A stretch of DNA of 64,000 nt from Flavobacteriaceae bacterium (lineage in GTDB: Bacteria; Bacteroidota; Bacteroidia; Flavobacteriales; Flavobacteriaceae). Below, piece after piece: positions 8,424 to 17,182 of the stretch (the first letter of the stretch is position 1; each line of letters begins with the position of its first letter). The DNA lies in the NCBI GenBank assembly GCA_031277535.1, contig JAITMD010000006.1:310001-374000 (forward strand), read 5' to 3'. A model generated the notes under the pieces. That model did no database searches and was not told the DNA's origin. It saw nothing but the letters and a program-made list of their open reading frames with translations. The position numbers were made by a program, and so were the translations under genes.

Positions 8424-8472
8424 TTTGTTTAGTTCGGTAATTACAAAACTAACCATATATTTGCTTAGTTAA
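8424..8472 (+). promoter_or_regulatory. MarR-gene promoter with alternating TTAGTT/AACTAA operator
   Basis: A TATATTTG -7 box lies at 8456-8463, 17 bases before the start codon. Around it TTAGTT (8429-8434), AACTAA (8447-8452) and TTAGTT (8465-8470) alternate in orientation with an exact 18-base period, bracketing the -7 box. This is a natural operator arrangement for a dimeric MarR-type repressor; autoregulation is inferred. The rest of the 305-base gap between 8175 and 8480 holds only the tRNA promoter and AT-rich sequence. Confidence 0.5.
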
Positions 8473-8480
8473 AAATAAAA

Positions 8481-8960
8481 ATGAAAATGCAACACAATGA
8501 AGAATTAGTTGATTTATTTCAAGATTACTGTGCTCATCATGAGGCAGTTTATCACTTTTCTCCACTTACCGCACAAATTTACACGTACATTATGTTTAAT
8601 AACAACAGAGATGGTGTGACTTTTGATGAGTTAGTGGAAAGATTACATGCAAGTAAAAGCTCTGTTTCGACAAGCTTAAACTTATTGATTTCAAATAATC
8701 AAATCGAGCATTTTAATAAAATGGATGAACGCAAAAGATTTTTTCGATTGAATCCGAACTTCATCATCATTAGGTTACAATTAATAAGAGACATGTTGGA
8801 CAGAGAACAGGCATTAAGTCAAAAAATGCAGAATTTCCTGAAAAATGGAGAAATTAACGCAAATAACTGTCAGACGAAAATGGACATTTACATTAGTCAC
8901 TTATCGACAAGCAAAGAACAATTAAGAGAAACTATAGAACAATTAAAAAGTACAAATTAA
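8481..8960 (+). CDS. MarR/GbsR-family transcriptional regulator
   Basis: A 159-residue winged-helix regulator. Residues about 22-90 contain SPLTAQIYTYIMFNNNRDGVT, a helix-turn-helix LVERLHASKSSVSTSLNLL and a wing with DERKRFFRLNP. The C-terminal third is a long helical dimerisation segment. It resembles the GbsR/MarR subgroup found in front of RND efflux operons in Flavobacteriia. It is 8 bases from the adaptor gene and most likely co-transcribed with it, so it probably represses its own operon and responds to a pump substrate. A symmetric candidate operator covers its promoter. Confidence 0.87.
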   Translation: MKMQHNEELVDLFQDYCAHHEAVYHFSPLTAQIYTYIMFNNNRDGVTFDELVERLHASKSSVSTSLNLLISNNQIEHFNKMDERKRFFRLNPNFIIIRLQLIRDMLDREQALSQKMQNFLKNGEINANNCQTKMDIYISHLSTSKEQLRETIEQLKSTN

Positions 8961-8968
8961 GTAATTAT

Positions 8969-10123
8969 ATGAAACGTTATTTACAGACGATCACCTTTGC
9001 TGCCATAGCAATCAGTGTAGCCTCTTGTGGTAAAAAAGACCAACAACAAGGAGCACCAGGTCCATTACCATACAAAGTAGTTGAAGTACCAACTAAAGAT
9101 GTAACAGGATACAAAACATATCCTACTACAGTACAAGGAAAAGTATCAAGTGCAGTACGTGCAAAAATTTCTGGATACATTCAAGAAGTATATGTAGATG
9201 AGGGGTCAATTGTAAGAAAAGGACAACCTTTGTTCCGTTTAGAAACAAACATGTTAAACGAGAACGCAGATGCAGCTAAAGCAGCTATCCAAACAGCTCA
9301 AGCACAAGTAAACGTTGCACAAGTAAACGTAGATAAATTAGTTCCTCTTGTTCAAAAAGGAATTATCAGCAACATTCAATTGGAAACAGCACAAGCTAAC
9401 TTAGCAAGTGCAAAAAGTCAATTAACTGCTGCAAGAGCGCAATACAAAAGCGTAACAGCTAACATCGATTATGCGATTGTTAGAAGTCCAGTTGATGGAA
9501 TTGTTGGAGCTATTCCATTCCGTGAAGGAACATTAGTAAGCCCAAGTGATCCACAACCATTGACAACTGTATCTGATGACAGTGAGATCTTTGCTTACTT
9601 TACATTGAATGAAAAAGAATATTTCAATTTCTTAGAAAACATTCAAGGAAGTTCATTAAAAGACAAATTAAATCACTTACCTGCTGTGAAGTTACAATTA
9701 GCAAACGGACAAGTGTATGAGCAAGAAGGAAAAATTGAGACTATTTCTGGACAGATTAACCCTGCTACAGGAACAGTGCAATTAAGAGCTTTGTTCAAAA
9801 ATCCAAATCGCTTATTAGCTAACGGAAACAGTGGTACATTAATGTTGCCAAACGAGTACAAAGATGTATTGGTTGTTCCAGAATCAGCTACTTACGAACA
9901 ACAAGGACAAGTTTATGTTTATACAGTTGTAAACGATACAGCTAAAGCTACTAAAATTGAAGTAGTTGACAGAATCAACAAACTTGCTATCGTAAAAGAA
10001 GGTGTAAAAAAAGGAGAAAAAATTATTGGTGCTGGATTAGGAACATTACGTAGTGGCGCAGCTATTACACCAGTACCTGAGAAATTCGAAAAAATTAACG
10101 AAGACATCAAATCAACTTTTTAA
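8969..10123 (+). CDS. RND efflux periplasmic adaptor lipoprotein (AcrA/MexA family)
   Basis: A 384-residue membrane fusion protein. The signal ends in a lipobox (SVASC, Cys about residue 20), so it is lipid-anchored. Next come a barrel-sandwich/lipoyl half-motif (VRAKISGYIQEVYVDEGSIVRKGQPLF, split across the hairpin), an Ala/Gln-rich alpha-helical hairpin (about residues 95-160) with SNIQLETAQANLASAKSQL, the second lipoyl half (SPVDGIVGAIPFREGTLVSP), a beta-barrel domain, and a membrane-proximal domain ending at GLGTLRSGAAITPV. Size and order match AcrA/MexA. It bridges the inner-membrane pump and the outer-membrane channel encoded next. Confidence 0.93.
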   Translation: MKRYLQTITFAAIAISVASCGKKDQQQGAPGPLPYKVVEVPTKDVTGYKTYPTTVQGKVSSAVRAKISGYIQEVYVDEGSIVRKGQPLFRLETNMLNENADAAKAAIQTAQAQVNVAQVNVDKLVPLVQKGIISNIQLETAQANLASAKSQLTAARAQYKSVTANIDYAIVRSPVDGIVGAIPFREGTLVSPSDPQPLTTVSDDSEIFAYFTLNEKEYFNFLENIQGSSLKDKLNHLPAVKLQLANGQVYEQEGKIETISGQINPATGTVQLRALFKNPNRLLANGNSGTLMLPNEYKDVLVVPESATYEQQGQVYVYTVVNDTAKATKIEVVDRINKLAIVKEGVKKGEKIIGAGLGTLRSGAAITPVPEKFEKINEDIKSTF

Positions 10124-10126
10124 AGT

Positions 10127-13100
10127 ATGTTAAAAACATTTATTGAAAGACCTGTACTCTCAACAGTTATTTCTATACTTATAGTAATACTTGGGGTGTT
10201 AGGTTTATCTGCACTTCCAGTAACGCAATATCCTGATATTGCTCCCCCTACTGTACAGATTGCTGCCAGCTATCCTGGTGCCAATGCTGAGACAGTAATG
10301 CAATCAGTAATTATTCCTATTGAGGAGCAAGTGAATGGGGTAGAAAACATGGACTACATTACATCTACTGCATCTAATGACGGTAGTGCAAGTATCCAAG
10401 TAATCTTTAAACAAGGGGTTGACCCAGATATCGCTGCGGTAAACGTACAGAACCGTGTAGCACGTGCTACACCTCTTTTACCAGCAGAGGTAACACGTTC
10501 AGGGGTTACCACACAAAAACAGCAAACAAGTGCCTTGATGTTCTTGTCGTTCTATTCGACAAGTCCTAACTACGACGCTATTTACATTCAAAACTACATG
10601 AATATTAATGTTATTCCTGTATTAAAACGTGTAAACGGTATTGGAGATGCACAAGCATTTGGTTCGCGTAATTATTCTATGCGTGTTTGGATTGATCCTG
10701 CTAAAATGAAAGCTTATGGTTTAGTACCTTCTGACGTAGTTAGAGTATTAAACGAGCAAAGTTTGGAAGCTGCTGCAGGTCAGTTAGGTGAAAACAATGC
10801 AGAAGCATTTCAGTACGTTATCAAATATAGTGGTAAGTATAAAACACAAGAACAATACGAGAATATTGTAATTAAATCATTAGGTAATGGTCAAGTACTA
10901 ACACTTAAAGATGTAGCTAAAATAGAATTAGGAGCAATGTCTTATGTAGGTAGTTCAGAATTAAATGGACACCCTGCTGTAGCAATGGCAGTATATCAAA
11001 CACCAGGTTCTAATGCACAAGAAATTATCCAACAATTACACAAAGAGTTGGAGAAAATGAAATCTACATTCCCAGAAGGAATTGACTACAAAATTTTGAT
11101 GGATACAAACGAATTCTTGGATGCATCTATTGATAAAGTAGTTCACACTTTGATAGAAGCATTTATCTTAGTATTCGTTGTGGTATATATCTTCTTGCAA
11201 GATTTCCGTTCTACGTTAATTCCATTGATTGCTGTACCAGTAGCTATTATCGGTACATTCTTTTTCTTGAGTGTATTTGGATTCTCATTAAACTTATTGA
11301 CACTATTCGCTCTGGTGCTCGCCATCGGTATTGTGGTGGATGATGCCATCGTTGTGGTGGAGGCAGTTCACGCGAAGATGGAAGAAACCGGACAAGATGC
11401 AAAAGAAGCAAGTATTAGTACAATGGGTGAAATCTCAGGTGCTATTATCTCTATTACTTTAGTAATGTCTGCTGTATTTATCCCAGTAACGTTCATTCCA
11501 GGGCCTACAGGGGTATTCTACAAACAATTTGGTATTACACTTATTGTTGCGATTTTGATTTCTGCTATTAACGCCTTGACTTTGAGTCCTGCGTTATGTG
11601 CTTTATTCTTAAAACAACACGATTCTCACGAAGAGAAAAAGAGAAACTTTGTGCAACGTTTCTTTGATGCATTCAACGTTGCGTTTAACAACTTAACTCA
11701 CCGTTATGGTAATGCTTTCAAATTCTTATTGAAACACAAATGGTTGACATTTGTAATTTTATTAGGGTGTTTAGGACTTACCTATTTCTCTGCTAAAACA
11801 ATGCCAAGCGGGTTCGTACCAAACGAAGACCGTGGATTTATCATGGGTAATATTGAATTACCACCAGGAGCTTCTCAAGATCGTGTAACAAGTTTACAAA
11901 AAGAATTCTCTAAAGTGGTAGAAAAAATACCTGGTGTTGATGGTGTTACTATCGTATCTGGATTCTCTTTCATCAATGGACAAGGATCTAACTACGGTAT
12001 GGCGATGATTAAGTTGAAAGACTTTAAAGATAGAACTACACCAGATGTAGCAACAGATGCTATTATTGGTAAGTTATTTGGATTAGCAGCTACACAATTC
12101 CAAGATGCAAGAATGATTTTCTTCCAACCGCCAAGTATACCAGGTTTTGGTATGTCTTCAGGTTTTGAGATGAAATTATTAGATAAATCAGGAGGGTCGT
12201 TAACTGACTTTGACCAAAAATCAAAAGAATACTTAGGAGCTTTAATGCAACGTCCAGAAATTATGTATGCACAGTCGTCGTTTAATACAAACTACGCACA
12301 GTATGAAATGCAACTTAATATTCCACGTGCAAAAGAATCAGGAGTAGCAGTAAGTGATATCTTCTCTGCTTTACAAGGATACATTGGAGGTATTTACGCA
12401 GCTGACTTTACGCGTTTTGGTAAACAATATCGTGTAATGGTACAATCATTACCAAACTTTAGATCTGACGTAAATAGCTTAAATGAAATCTATGTAAGAA
12501 CAGCTTCTGGACAAATGGCACCAGTAACACAGTTTGTTGATTTGAAAAAAGTATACGGTCCTCAATCGATTAACCGTTACAACTTATTTACTTCTTCGAA
12601 TGTTGCAGGAGCTCCAAAACCAGGATTCAGTTCTGGGGATGCTATTAGAGCAGCTCAAGAAGTAGCAGCTCAAACATTGTCTACTGATTATAGTATTGAC
12701 TTTACAGGTTTATCTCGTGAAGAGATTAACTCAGGAAACCAAACAGTAATGATTTTTGCTTTGTGTGTAATTTTCGTTTACTTCTTACTTTCTGCACAAT
12801 ATGAAAGTTACTTATTGCCATTGGCCGTAATCTTATCATTACCTACAGGTATTATGGGAGCTTTTATTGCACAGAAATATGCAGGATTAGAAAACAATAT
12901 TTACTTCCAGATTGCTCTGGTCATGCTGGTCGGACTGTTGGCGAAAAATGCCATCCTGATTGTAGAGTTTGCCGTTCAAAGACGTAAACATGGAGAATCA
13001 ATTGCAGAGTCAGCAATCAATGGTGCTAAAGCTCGTTTGCGTCCTATCTTAATGACATCGTTTGCCTTTATCTTAGGATTAATGCCGTTGGTTGTTGCAA

Positions 13101-13270
13101 GTGGTGTTGGTTCTATTGGTAACCGTTCTATTGGTACAGGAGCTGCATTTGGATTGTTAATTGGTACAATTATCGGAGTATTTGTTATTCCAGTATTGTA
13201 TGCAATCTTCCAATACCTTCAAGAGAAAGTAAAACCGATTAAATTTGAAGAGCCTACAAAGCAGAAATAA
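10127..13270 (+). CDS. RND multidrug efflux permease (AcrB/MexB, HAE-1 family)
   Basis: A 1047-residue inner-membrane pump, the normal length for HAE-1. The N-terminus (FIERPVLSTVISILIVILGV) is TM1, followed by porter subdomains, TM2-6 with the proton-relay pair in GIVVDDAIVVVE, the second periplasmic loop, and TM7-12 with the relay Lys in GLLAKNAILIVEF. It exports drugs or other amphipaths by proton antiport with the adaptor and TolC-like partners. Two short stretches (11311-11390 and 12911-12960) that encode these relay motifs are GC-rich (44 of 80 and 25 of 50 bases by my count) and use CTG, GTG, GCC and ATC codons, while flanking codons are AT-rich. Confidence 0.95.
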   Translation: MLKTFIERPVLSTVISILIVILGVLGLSALPVTQYPDIAPPTVQIAASYPGANAETVMQSVIIPIEEQVNGVENMDYITSTASNDGSASIQVIFKQGVDPDIAAVNVQNRVARATPLLPAEVTRSGVTTQKQQTSALMFLSFYSTSPNYDAIYIQNYMNINVIPVLKRVNGIGDAQAFGSRNYSMRVWIDPAKMKAYGLVPSDVVRVLNEQSLEAAAGQLGENNAEAFQYVIKYSGKYKTQEQYENIVIKSLGNGQVLTLKDVAKIELGAMSYVGSSELNGHPAVAMAVYQTPGSNAQEIIQQLHKELEKMKSTFPEGIDYKILMDTNEFLDASIDKVVHTLIEAFILVFVVVYIFLQDFRSTLIPLIAVPVAIIGTFFFLSVFGFSLNLLTLFALVLAIGIVVDDAIVVVEAVHAKMEETGQDAKEASISTMGEISGAIISITLVMSAVFIPVTFIPGPTGVFYKQFGITLIVAILISAINALTLSPALCALFLKQHDSHEEKKRNFVQRFFDAFNVAFNNLTHRYGNAFKFLLKHKWLTFVILLGCLGLTYFSAKTMPSGFVPNEDRGFIMGNIELPPGASQDRVTSLQKEFSKVVEKIPGVDGVTIVSGFSFINGQGSNYGMAMIKLKDFKDRTTPDVATDAIIGKLFGLAATQFQDARMIFFQPPSIPGFGMSSGFEMKLLDKSGGSLTDFDQKSKEYLGALMQRPEIMYAQSSFNTNYAQYEMQLNIPRAKESGVAVSDIFSALQGYIGGIYAADFTRFGKQYRVMVQSLPNFRSDVNSLNEIYVRTASGQMAPVTQFVDLKKVYGPQSINRYNLFTSSNVAGAPKPGFSSGDAIRAAQEVAAQTLSTDYSIDFTGLSREEINSGNQTVMIFALCVIFVYFLLSAQYESYLLPLAVILSLPTGIMGAFIAQKYAGLENNIYFQIALVMLVGLLAKNAILIVEFAVQRRKHGESIAESAINGAKARLRPILMTSFAFILGLMPLVVASGVGSIGNRSIGTGAAFGLLIGTIIGVFVIPVLYAIFQYLQEKVKPIKFEEPTKQK

Positions 13271-13271
13271 T

Positions 13272-14696
13272 ATGAAAAAACAAACAATTATATATAGAGT
13301 CTTACCTATCGCTGTATTAGCTGTTTCTATGCAGTCTTGTATAGTTTCTAAAAACTATCAAAGACCAGAAGTAACAAAAGAAGAAGCGTTTAGAACAGAT
13401 AAGATTTCTCAAGATACTCTTTCCATGGCAAATATGTCATGGAAGGAATTATTCTCAGATCAAGTACTTGTGCAACACATTGAACATGGTTTAGAGAATA
13501 ATTTAGATATCCGTATTGCCATTGAAAACATAAATGCTGCACATGCATATATGGTACAAGGAAAATGGGGATATGCACCTACACTAAATTTAGGAGCAAA
13601 CTACACACATACCATAATGTCTAAAAACACACAAATGGGACAAATGATGGTTAAAAATGGATCAAATGATCGTGTAAAAACAGATCAGTATGATATTACT
13701 GGGCAGTTTGCGTGGGAATTAGACATTTGGGGTAAAATTAGAAGCGACAAAAGAGCTGCTAACGCAAGTTACTTGCAAACAATGTCTGCACATCAGGCTG
13801 TAAAAACACAACTGATTTCTACAATAGCTACTACTTACTTTCAATTGTTAGCTTTAGATGAACAAAAGAGAGTGACAGAACAAACTATTGCAAACAGAAC
13901 AAAAAGTTTGGAAACCATCCAAGCATTGAAAGATTCTGGACAAGTAAATGAAGTTGCAGTAAAACAGACACAAGCTCAGTTGTATAATGCACAAGCGTTG
14001 TTGGTTGATCTAAACAACAATATTAAACTGACAGAAAATGCGTTCAGTATTTTATTGGGAGATAATCCAACGACAATCAATAGAACAGACTTAAAATCAC
14101 AAAAGTTAAACGCTGACTTATCAGTAGGTGTTCCAGTTCAATTATTAAGCAACAGACCAGACGTTAGAGCTGCTGAATATGGCTTAGTAAATGCTTTTGA
14201 GATGACTAATGTTGCACGTGCTAACTTCTATCCTTCTCTTAGATTAACTGCTAATGGAGGATTGCAAAGTTTGGACTTAGATAACTTATTTAATACAAGT
14301 TCTCTATTTGCTAACATTGTGGGTGGTTTAACTCAACCTATCTTAAATGGTAGAAAGATTAAAACAGCTCATGAAGTTGCTAAAGCGAAACAAGAGTCTG
14401 CTTTATTAAGCTATAAAAAATCTATACTAAATGCCTCAAAAGAAGTATCTGATGCTTTATATTCTTACCAAAGTTCTACTGAAAAGTTGAAACTTAAAAA
14501 ACAAGAATATGAATCTTATAACTTAGCAACAGAATACTCTGAAGAGTTGTTAGTACAAGGGATGGCAAACTACCTTGATGTATTAACAGCGAGAGAGAGT
14601 GCTTTAGCTGCAGAATTGAGTTATATCAATACAGAACTAACTCAATTAACCTCTGTTGTACAGCTATATAGAGCTGTAGGTGGAGGAATAAAATAG
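13272..14696 (+). CDS. TolC/OprM-type outer-membrane efflux lipoprotein
   Basis: A 474-residue channel of the RND outer-membrane factor family. I start it at ATG 13272, one base after the permease stop codon, because this gives a clean lipoprotein signal (LAVSMQSC, Cys about residue 23); an in-frame ATG at 13245 lies inside the permease gene. Two related halves are visible, each with long coiled helices. Typical family words are NLDIRIAIENINAAHA, WELDIWGKIRSDKRAA, LLSNRPDVRAAEYGL and ANFYPSLRLTANGG. It completes the adaptor-permease-channel operon and is closed by a strong terminator. Confidence 0.93.
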   Translation: MKKQTIIYRVLPIAVLAVSMQSCIVSKNYQRPEVTKEEAFRTDKISQDTLSMANMSWKELFSDQVLVQHIEHGLENNLDIRIAIENINAAHAYMVQGKWGYAPTLNLGANYTHTIMSKNTQMGQMMVKNGSNDRVKTDQYDITGQFAWELDIWGKIRSDKRAANASYLQTMSAHQAVKTQLISTIATTYFQLLALDEQKRVTEQTIANRTKSLETIQALKDSGQVNEVAVKQTQAQLYNAQALLVDLNNNIKLTENAFSILLGDNPTTINRTDLKSQKLNADLSVGVPVQLLSNRPDVRAAEYGLVNAFEMTNVARANFYPSLRLTANGGLQSLDLDNLFNTSSLFANIVGGLTQPILNGRKIKTAHEVAKAKQESALLSYKKSILNASKEVSDALYSYQSSTEKLKLKKQEYESYNLATEYSEELLVQGMANYLDVLTARESALAAELSYINTELTQLTSVVQLYRAVGGGIK

Positions 14697-14713
14697 TTAA
14701 TTGTAATTCATAT

Positions 14714-14751
14714 AAAAAAGAGTAGTTACCTCAATAACTACTCTTTTTTTT
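14714..14751 (+). terminator. terminator of the RND efflux operon
   Basis: AAAAAAGAGTAGTTA (from 14714) pairs with TAACTACTCTTTTTT around a six-base loop (CCTCAA), followed by T8. It begins 17 bases after the channel stop codon. Confidence 0.9.
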
Positions 14752-14762
14752 ATCTTAGCGCT

Positions 14763-15386
14763 ATGAAATTGACTCATCACATTCTTACGTTCTTCTACCC
14801 TACTCTCACTTGGACAAAAGTGACAACAGCTAAGAAGATATACTTAACCTTTGATGATGGACCTATTCCTGAAGTAACGGAATGGGTGTTAGATCTTCTA
14901 AAGGATTATAATATAAGAGCTACTTTTTTTTGTATTGGTGATAACATTCGCAAGCATCCACATATTTTTAAACGTATCTTAGAAGAGGGACATCAAATAG
15001 GAAATCACACGTTTAACCACTATAATGGATGGAAAAAAACAAACAAAGAATATTTACAGAATACAGCATTGTGTGATTTAGAGATCAAAAAACACACTAA
15101 AAAAGTCTGTAAATTATTTAGACCTCCTTATGGAAAAATCAAAAGAGCTCAAAGCAAAGCTTTACTCCAACAAGGAAAAGAAATTATTATGTGGACTACA
15201 ATCACCAAAGATTACGATATAAGAATTAGTCCTGAAAAATGTTTAGATCTCGCTACTTCTAATTGTAAACCTGGTGCTATACTTGTGTTTCACGATAGCA
15301 TAAAAGCGAGTAGAAATATGAAATATGCCCTTCCAAGAACAATTGAGGTCTTGAAAGAGCAAGGATATACTTTTGATACATTATAA
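14763..15386 (+). CDS. polysaccharide deacetylase, NodB domain (carbohydrate esterase 4)
   Basis: A 207-residue protein made of one NodB homology domain. Motif 1 is LTFDDGP (about residues 27-33), motif 2 is GNHTFNH (metal-binding His pair, about residues 80-86), motif 3 is RPPYGK (about residues 120-125), and the late motifs are TKDYDI and ILVFHDS. The metal-binding Asp and two His are present. The family deacetylates N-acetylglucosamine in peptidoglycan, chitin or other glycans. No signal peptide is convincing, although the first 18 residues are fairly hydrophobic, so location is uncertain. It is likely monocistronic, starting only 11 bases after the preceding terminator. Confidence 0.9.
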   Translation: MKLTHHILTFFYPTLTWTKVTTAKKIYLTFDDGPIPEVTEWVLDLLKDYNIRATFFCIGDNIRKHPHIFKRILEEGHQIGNHTFNHYNGWKKTNKEYLQNTALCDLEIKKHTKKVCKLFRPPYGKIKRAQSKALLQQGKEIIMWTTITKDYDIRISPEKCLDLATSNCKPGAILVFHDSIKASRNMKYALPRTIEVLKEQGYTFDTL

Positions 15387-15400
15387 GAATTCTACTTAGC

Positions 15401-15694
15401 CTACAATGTTTTTGTTACATTAATTAAAGAGTTAGCATCCATAACTCCACTTTGCCTCCATATCATAGCTCCATTTCTATAAAGCATCATGGTAGGAACA
15501 ATTTTAATACGCAGAGCATCAACCAACTCAGGATTCTTCTCTACATCTATTTTCACAATACGCAACTGATCTCCTAAAGCAGCTGCAACATCATGAATAA
15601 CTGGTTCCATTGTTGTTGAATTATCATTCCATTGTGCATAAAAATGAATAAATACTGGAACCTCGGCTGTAACTAATTCTCCAAATTTCAACAT
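15401..15694 (-). CDS. thioredoxin-fold protein lacking the CxxC active site
   Basis: A 97-residue thioredoxin fold. Where a thioredoxin has WCGPC it reads QWNDNSTTMEPVI, so both redox cysteines are replaced (Asn and Ser). The rest of the fold is kept: VKIDVEKNPELVDALRIKIVPTMMLYRNG with the cis-Pro (VPT), then IWRQSGVMDANSL. The last part resembles the complete thioredoxin at 59668-59985 (LLWKQSGYMD), which makes the loss of cysteines clear. It cannot be a classical disulfide reductase; a binding or chaperone-like role is inferred. It is convergent with the NodB gene and no cysteine occurs anywhere in the protein. Confidence 0.85.
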   Translation of the reverse strand: MLKFGELVTAEVPVFIHFYAQWNDNSTTMEPVIHDVAAALGDQLRIVKIDVEKNPELVDALRIKIVPTMMLYRNGAMIWRQSGVMDANSLINVTKTL

Positions 15695-15767
15695 ATCTTC
15701 CTAATTAGTGGTTTTATTATTTATAAAACGAATGTTATAACAAAAATATCAATTTTTGTAACACAAA

Positions 15768-17003
15768 TCACTTTTTCTTTCTCAATTCTATGACAGTAAT
15801 CTCTGGCCAAATACCCGTTCTACCACGATACGCATGATAACCAAATCCTCTATTTACATAGATATACTTTCCCATCTTTTCATAAAGTCCAGCCCACTGC
15901 TTGTAAACGTATTGAATAGGGCTCCATTTTATGAAACCAGATATCTCAATACCAAATTGACTACCATGTGTATGGCCTGAAAGCATTAATTGAAAATTCT
16001 TAGGATGTTCTAATACCTTTGCTTCCCAATGTGACGGATCGTGACTCATTAATATCTTAAACACTTTTGAATCTATCCCTTCTGTAGCTTTATCTAAATC
16101 ACCTAATTTCTGAAAATGTCCACGAACTCCCCAGTTCTCAACTCCAACAATGGCTATTTGCTGTCCTTCTTTTTCAATAACGACATGCTCATTTCTCAAA
16201 AGTTTAAAACCAATTTGAGGACTTATATTACAAATATTTTCAAAATTAGCAATTCTATCTGCTTCTGTATCCCAATGGGCATAATCGCCATAATCGTGAT
16301 TTCCAAGAATAGAATAATTCCCATAGGTATGCTTTTTTAGCTTTTTAAATACCTCTATCCATGGATTGGCTTCTGCTGCCAAGCTATTAACCATGTCTCC
16401 TGTAAAGAGTAACAAATCTGTATTTTGCTCATTAACCAATTGTACTGCATATTCTACTTTTTCCTTATCATCGAAACTACCTACGTGTAGATCTGACAAC
16501 TGAGTAAAACGGAAACCATCAAAGGCATCAGGCAAATCATCAAATTCTATAACTGTTTTATAAACATTAAACTTATAACGACCTAAAGTAATACCGTGTA
16601 ATATAGACAAGAAAGGAAGAGCTGCAATTCCTAAAGCAATATTACTAACAAAGCGTCTTCTACTTGGGATAAACGTATCATTATCCATTGTTCTTACTCT
16701 TCTAAAATAGTTGAGTACCCCAGTAAATAATCGAACGAGATCTTCTACAATTAAAAAAACGGTAATCAGTGCTTTTGGTAAGTAAAGCAATAGAATTAAT
16801 GCAGCAGCCATCATAGGTTGTTGATTGCTCACACTATTTCGATCAAACATGGATAACCCATAAATAATATAAGCAACAAAAACGATTGATACGACTAAAT
16901 GAAGTATGCGAAATACTCTCTTTTTAGTAAACTGACATATTGCTATAAAAGTGTAATATTCTATGACTAAGAAAAGAAGTCCTAATAATATAAATTGTAA
17001 CAT
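15768..17003 (-). CDS. membrane-anchored metallophosphoesterase
   Basis: A 411-residue protein. The first 150 residues carry about four hydrophobic segments, including a stretch after RRRFVSNIALG that is twin-arginine-like but follows earlier membrane helices. The C-terminal calcineurin-like domain has all metal motifs: LSDLHVGSFDD (D-x-H), FTGDMVNS (GD), GNHDYGDYAHWD (GNHD), MSHDPSHW and LSGHTHGSQFG (GHTH). It belongs to the YaeI/YkuE-like group of membrane metallophosphoesterases that may act on lipid-linked phosphodiesters such as UDP-diacylglucosamine; the substrate is not evident. It is monocistronic and divergent from polA. Confidence 0.9.
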   Translation of the reverse strand: MLQFILLGLLFLVIEYYTFIAICQFTKKRVFRILHLVVSIVFVAYIIYGLSMFDRNSVSNQQPMMAAALILLLYLPKALITVFLIVEDLVRLFTGVLNYFRRVRTMDNDTFIPSRRRFVSNIALGIAALPFLSILHGITLGRYKFNVYKTVIEFDDLPDAFDGFRFTQLSDLHVGSFDDKEKVEYAVQLVNEQNTDLLLFTGDMVNSLAAEANPWIEVFKKLKKHTYGNYSILGNHDYGDYAHWDTEADRIANFENICNISPQIGFKLLRNEHVVIEKEGQQIAIVGVENWGVRGHFQKLGDLDKATEGIDSKVFKILMSHDPSHWEAKVLEHPKNFQLMLSGHTHGSQFGIEISGFIKWSPIQYVYKQWAGLYEKMGKYIYVNRGFGYHAYRGRTGIWPEITVIELRKKK

Positions 17004-17112
17004 TTCTTTTTATCTATAAACAACAAATTTAATTTTTTATATAAAGCTTAAAAATATCTTTAACATATTTTGTTATCTATTTCTATAAGTAAGAGGTATT
17101 CTAAATCATTTG

Positions 17113-17143
17113 TTGAGCACCATAGACAAATTCTTTATCTTTG
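17113..17143 (+). promoter_or_regulatory. polA promoter
   Basis: TTG (17113-17115), a 20-base spacer, and TATCTTTG (17136-17143) fit the Bacteroidota -33/-7 consensus. Transcription would start near 17150, which rules out the in-frame TTG at 17141 as a start codon and supports ATG 17183. Confidence 0.75.
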
Positions 17144-17182
17144 AACATTGATAATAATTTCGAATCTAAACATTCCACTTCA

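Noticed and set aside
17141..17182. TTG 17141 as the polA start
   Set aside because: It overlaps the -7 box of the predicted promoter; ATG 17183 gives the normal N-terminus.
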